The notes under the pieces: generated by a model
The model's database searches: none
What the model was told of the DNA's origin: nothing
The model's input: the letters and a program-made list of their open reading frames with translations, nothing else
NCBI GenBank assembly: GCA_965219875.1
Contig: CBDCOW010000001.1
Span: 620,001-684,000, forward strand
Direction: 5' to 3'
Origin: DAOUKH01 sp965219875
GTDB taxonomy: Bacteria; Chloroflexota; Dehalococcoidia; SHYB01
DNA: 64,000 nt
In this document: one piece after another, positions 61,019 to 64,000 of the stretch
How the letters are laid out: each line of letters starts with the position of its first letter
How positions within the stretch are numbered: the first letter of the stretch is position 1
Program-made: the position numbers and the translations under genes

Positions 61019-61978
61019 ATGCGTCAGTACATTGCGAAAAGGGTGCTCCTCTTCGTCCCCACGCTGATCTTGGTCTACGTGGTGATCTTCCTGCTCATGC
61101 GAGTCATTCCCGGTGACCCAGCAGTCGTTCGGCTGGAGGGATCGGCGGGAGAAGGCCAGTATACGCAGGAAGCTTTGGCAGCCGTCAGGAAAGAGCTGGG
61201 GACCGATAGGCCCGTCATCGTCCAGTTTGGGGACGGCCTCTGGGACCTCTTACGCCTGGATTTCGGCAAGTCGCTCATCAATGACCGTCCTATCGTCGAT
61301 GACCTCAAGCAAAAGTTGCCGGTAACGCTGCAGCTGGCGGTCATGGGAGCGCTATTCGCCATGGCGCTGGCTGTGCCTTTGGGGTTGATTTCCACGATCA
61401 AGCAGGATTCGTGGATAGACTACCTTGCCCGAGGGTTCGCAACCATTGGGATCGCGATGCCCACCTTCTGGGTGGGGATTCTCGTGATCTATTTCACCGT
61501 ACGTTTCTTCAACTGGTTCCCTCCCCTCAGCTACACCCACCTCTGGGACGACCCGGCAAAGAATCTTCAACAAATGGCATTGCCGATCGTCGTTGCCGGG
61601 TTCTATGACATGGCCCTGATAGCCAGAGTGGTCCGGTCGTCGATGCTCGAAGTCTTCAGGGAGGACTACGTCCGTACGGCTCGTGCCAAGGGCTTGCCGG
61701 AACGGGTTGTGAACACGCGACACGTCCTGGGCAACGCGCTCCTTCCCATCGTAACCGTCTCGGGCTGGCAGTTCGCACGGCTGTTGGCAGGCACCGTCAT
61801 CATCGAAACGATCTTTCTCATCCCAGGGATCGGCAGATTCCTCGTCGAGTCCATTAGCCAGCGGGACCTGACGATAGTCCAGGCGGTGACGCTGGTGGTG
61901 ACGTTCACCGTCCTCTTTCTCAACCTCGTGATCGACATGTTTTACGCATGGCTCGATCCCAGGATTCGATACGCATGA
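61019..61978 (+). CDS. dppB: ABC transporter permease, DppB/OppB type (second set)
   Basis: 319-aa permease: MRQYIAKRVLLFVPTLILVYVVIFLLMRVIPGDP (first TM and the DppB-type motif), then LGTDRPVIVQFGDGLWDLLRLDFGKSL, further TM helices and the EAA loop around ARAKGLPERVVNTRHVLGNALLPIV. It ends AWLDPRIRY. The ATG at 61019 follows AAGGGG. It forms the pore with dppC. Confidence 0.93.
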   Translation: MRQYIAKRVLLFVPTLILVYVVIFLLMRVIPGDPAVVRLEGSAGEGQYTQEALAAVRKELGTDRPVIVQFGDGLWDLLRLDFGKSLINDRPIVDDLKQKLPVTLQLAVMGALFAMALAVPLGLISTIKQDSWIDYLARGFATIGIAMPTFWVGILVIYFTVRFFNWFPPLSYTHLWDDPAKNLQQMALPIVVAGFYDMALIARVVRSSMLEVFREDYVRTARAKGLPERVVNTRHVLGNALLPIVTVSGWQFARLLAGTVIIETIFLIPGIGRFLVESISQRDLTIVQAVTLVVTFTVLFLNLVIDMFYAWLDPRIRYA

Positions 61979-61987
61979 TGCCTCAGT

Positions 61988-62938
61988 TTGAGTGGCGGTG
62001 TTCGATGGCACGGAGGCGCCACCATTAACGAAGCCCTGGAGCAGATAGGCAGGCCTTCGGCGTCAAGTATGGCCGGACGCTTCGCGGGCACCGCGTACGG
62101 GTTCGCCCGCAGGAAGCCGCTGGGGGCGATGGGAGCAGTGGTACTTCTTCTCGCGGCCTTTGCCGCGGTATTCGCTCCACAGCTTGCCCCCTTCGACCCG
62201 TTCAAAGTGGAGGCCGGTCCCCAGCTCGATGCGCCAAACCTGCGAACCTTGCTAGGCACCGATGAGCTCGGCCGCGACGTCCTCAGCAGGCTCCTCTACG
62301 GCGCACGGATCTCGATGTATGTGGGGGCCATCAGTGTGCTGTCGTCAATCGTCCTCGGAACGCTGTTAGGGATCGTCAGCGCATACTTCGGCGGCCTCGT
62401 CGACCTGCTGTCACAACGGCTCGTCGACGCGCTCATGGCCTTCCCGGCGCTGATCCTCGCGTTGGCGATCATAGCGACGCTGGGTCCGTCGACCAACAAC
62501 GTGGTGATCGCTCTCATTGTCGTCTTCGTGCCCGGGATCACGCGGACGGTCCGCTCTCAAGCCTTGAGCATCAAAGAGGACGACTACGTGATGGCGGCCC
62601 AGGCGCTAGGTGCGAGCAGCTGGCGCATCATGCTGCGGCACATCGCGCCGAACACGTTCGGCACGTCGTTAGTGCTGGCGAGCCTGACGCTGGGCTGGGC
62701 CATCGTTACGGAAGCTTCGCTCAGCTTTCTCGGCTTGGGCACGCCGCCGGACATCCCCTCGTGGGGAGGTATGCTGCACGGCGGAGCCTCGGTCTTCCTC
62801 GAGGTCGCGCCGTGGCTGGGCGTGACGCCCGGCATGGCGATCTTCCTCGTCGTATTCGCCGCCAACTTCCTCGGCGATGCCCTCCGTGACGAACTTGACC
62901 CGAAACTGAGCCCGCAAACCCGGCCGATAAGGTCTTGA
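61988..62938 (+). CDS. dppC: ABC transporter permease, DppC/OppC type (second set)
   Basis: About 300-316 aa permease: TM1 GAMGAVVLLLAAFAAVFAP, the typical LLGTDELGRDVLSRLLYGARISM, the EAA loop AAQALGASSWRIMLRHIAPN, and the end DELDPKLSP. The start is uncertain. TTG at 61988 is the most upstream. An ATT (62026-62028) 7 bp after GGAGG is also well placed. ATG at 62069 is a third option, with less of the N-terminus. It lies 9 bp or more after dppB. Confidence 0.9.
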   Translation: MSGGVRWHGGATINEALEQIGRPSASSMAGRFAGTAYGFARRKPLGAMGAVVLLLAAFAAVFAPQLAPFDPFKVEAGPQLDAPNLRTLLGTDELGRDVLSRLLYGARISMYVGAISVLSSIVLGTLLGIVSAYFGGLVDLLSQRLVDALMAFPALILALAIIATLGPSTNNVVIALIVVFVPGITRTVRSQALSIKEDDYVMAAQALGASSWRIMLRHIAPNTFGTSLVLASLTLGWAIVTEASLSFLGLGTPPDIPSWGGMLHGGASVFLEVAPWLGVTPGMAIFLVVFAANFLGDALRDELDPKLSPQTRPIRS

Positions 62939-63040
62939 CCGGCGGAGCGACGAGGGATGTAATGAACGAGTCTTGGGAAACAGGCATCCGAAACTCCATT
63001 CTCTATCGTCGGACGCCGCTCCCCAGAAAAGGAGAGCGAG

Positions 63041-63988
63041 ATGAGTGACTTCCCGACCGAAGAAGAAGTGCTTGGCTACTTCGACACCCTCTCCAATTGG
63101 GGTCGCTGGGGTGAAGATGACCAAATGGGCACCCTGAACCACATTACCCCCGAAAAGACGAAGCAGGCCGTCGGTCTGGTGGAGGAGGGCGTGACCGTCT
63201 GCTGCTCCCGACCGATCACGTACGAGACGACACCCGACCAGTCCCCGCCGCCGCTCCACTACATGATCGAAAGTGGCGAGGGGTGGGCCAGCGGCGACAA
63301 GGTCAGCGCCACGCCCAACTCGACGTCCAAAGACTTTATCGGCATGGCCTTTCACGGGCATACGATCACCCACATCGACAGCCTCGCCCACATCTTTTGG
63401 GGAGGCAAGATGTATAACGGTCGGCCGGCGCACCTGGTGTCGACCAGCCTGGGCGCAACGGTCGAGTCCGTGGACCTGGTCAAGGACAGCATCGTCACCC
63501 GGGGTGTGCTGGTTGACGTACCCCTGGTCAGGAACATCGACTGGCTCGAGGTGGGGGAGTGGGTCACGCCCCAGGACATCGAGGCAGCGGAAGAGCGATG
63601 CGGTTTTCGCATCGAGGAAGGCGACGCCCTGTTGATCCGTACGGGATGGGTCAAGCGTCGGGAGGCGGTGGGGCCTTTACACCCGCATGTCTCGGGGTCG
63701 GTATCCCCACATGCGGCGTGCCTACCCCTGTTTCGGGAGAGGGACATCGCCCTGATGGGCTCGGACTCGGGGAATGACGCGTATCCTAACTTCTACTCCA
63801 AGGTCCGTCTGCCGATCCATCAGGTGGGTATGGTGGCCATGGGCTTGTGGCTCGTGGATCACGTCGACACGGAGGATCTCGCCCAGGCATGCCGCGCCCG
63901 AAACAGGTGGGAGTTCCTGTTCTGCGTGAGCCCCATTCGGATCACGAACGGGACCGGGGCGCCCGTGAATCCGGTGGCGATATTCTGA
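63041..63988 (+). CDS. Cyclase family protein (kynurenine formamidase-like)
   Basis: 315-aa metal-dependent hydrolase of the cyclase family: FIGMAFHGHTITHIDSLAHIFWGG contains the H-x-T-x-x-H-x-D-x-x-x-H metal pattern that corresponds to HGGTHxDxPxH. DALLIRTGWVKRRE and ALMGSDSGNDAYPN follow. Relatives hydrolyse N-formylkynurenine, isatin or other amides and lactones. GGAGAGCGAG precedes the ATG. It is downstream of a dipeptide-type importer, suggesting it processes the imported compound. Confidence 0.9.
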   Translation: MSDFPTEEEVLGYFDTLSNWGRWGEDDQMGTLNHITPEKTKQAVGLVEEGVTVCCSRPITYETTPDQSPPPLHYMIESGEGWASGDKVSATPNSTSKDFIGMAFHGHTITHIDSLAHIFWGGKMYNGRPAHLVSTSLGATVESVDLVKDSIVTRGVLVDVPLVRNIDWLEVGEWVTPQDIEAAEERCGFRIEEGDALLIRTGWVKRREAVGPLHPHVSGSVSPHAACLPLFRERDIALMGSDSGNDAYPNFYSKVRLPIHQVGMVAMGLWLVDHVDTEDLAQACRARNRWEFLFCVSPIRITNGTGAPVNPVAIF

Positions 63989-64000
63989 AGTCCCGGCGCC

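Overview
The window is 64 kb of GC-rich bacterial DNA. The gene content is many paralogous flavin (LLM-class) oxidoreductases, short-chain dehydrogenases, family III CoA-transferases, MmgE/PrpD, hydantoinases, amidohydrolases and oligopeptide-type ABC transporters. Together with dispersed palindromic repeats, this looks most like an uncultivated Chloroflexota (SAR202 / Dehalococcoidia-like) heterotroph. That assignment is an inference from gene content; no rRNA gene is present.

Layout. 0-1.3 kb: an IS5-type transposase running off the left edge, two copies of a dispersed repeat and a tautomerase gene. 1.36-3.0 kb: a 550-aa protein of unknown function. 3.2-31.4 kb: a dense catabolic region made of several operons. 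These are an SDR; permeases dppBC with a polysaccharide deacetylase and an amidase; a 7-gene minus-strand operon (SDR, NTF2-like, dppD, dppF, HMGL-like, MmgE/PrpD, amidohydrolase); an HMGL-like gene; a collagen-stalked lipoprotein substrate-binding protein; an 8-gene plus-strand operon (TPP enzyme, HyuB, HyuA, RidA, three SDRs, LLM oxidoreductase); and a third HMGL-like gene. 31.7-31.9 kb: tRNA-Lys and tRNA-Leu. 32-34 kb: dppDF. 34.2-46.2 kb: a core-like segment with DUF3800, purF-purM-purH-like, a toxin-antitoxin-like pair, GAPDH, a TGA-containing M20 amidohydrolase, an MFS transporter, an NTF2-like gene and a serine hydrolase, interspersed with palindromic repeats. 46.2-48.3 kb: a decayed stretch with a serine recombinase remnant, a frameshifted deacetylase and an internally deleted amidase. 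48.3-64 kb: a second catabolic region with an amidase, an HpcH-type aldolase, a carboxymuconolactone decarboxylase-like gene, a TcuA-like flavoprotein, an operon with two CoA-transferases, crotonase, hydantoinase and amidohydrolase, and an SBP-dppBC-cyclase operon.

How it fits together. The two catabolic regions appear to take up small organic acids, amides or peptides through oligopeptide-type ABC importers. The imported compounds would be processed by amidases, hydantoinases and cyclases, CoA-activated, then oxidised or cleaved by SDR, crotonase, LLM and HMGL-like enzymes. The transporter parts are scattered, but across the window they sum to exactly two complete A-B-C-D-F sets.

Most notable observation: the M20 amidohydrolase at 41327-42508 has a single in-frame TGA exactly where the family has its metal-binding Cys (MHA-C-GHDGHTA). 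It is followed by a hairpin with a GGUCUUA loop that fits a bacterial SECIS, so it is a candidate selenocysteine metallohydrolase. Others are a translationally coupled SDR pair in which one partner has lost its whole S-Y-K triad, a PurH that lacks the IMP-cyclohydrolase RVKTLHP motif, and a collagen-like stalk on an ABC transporter lipoprotein.
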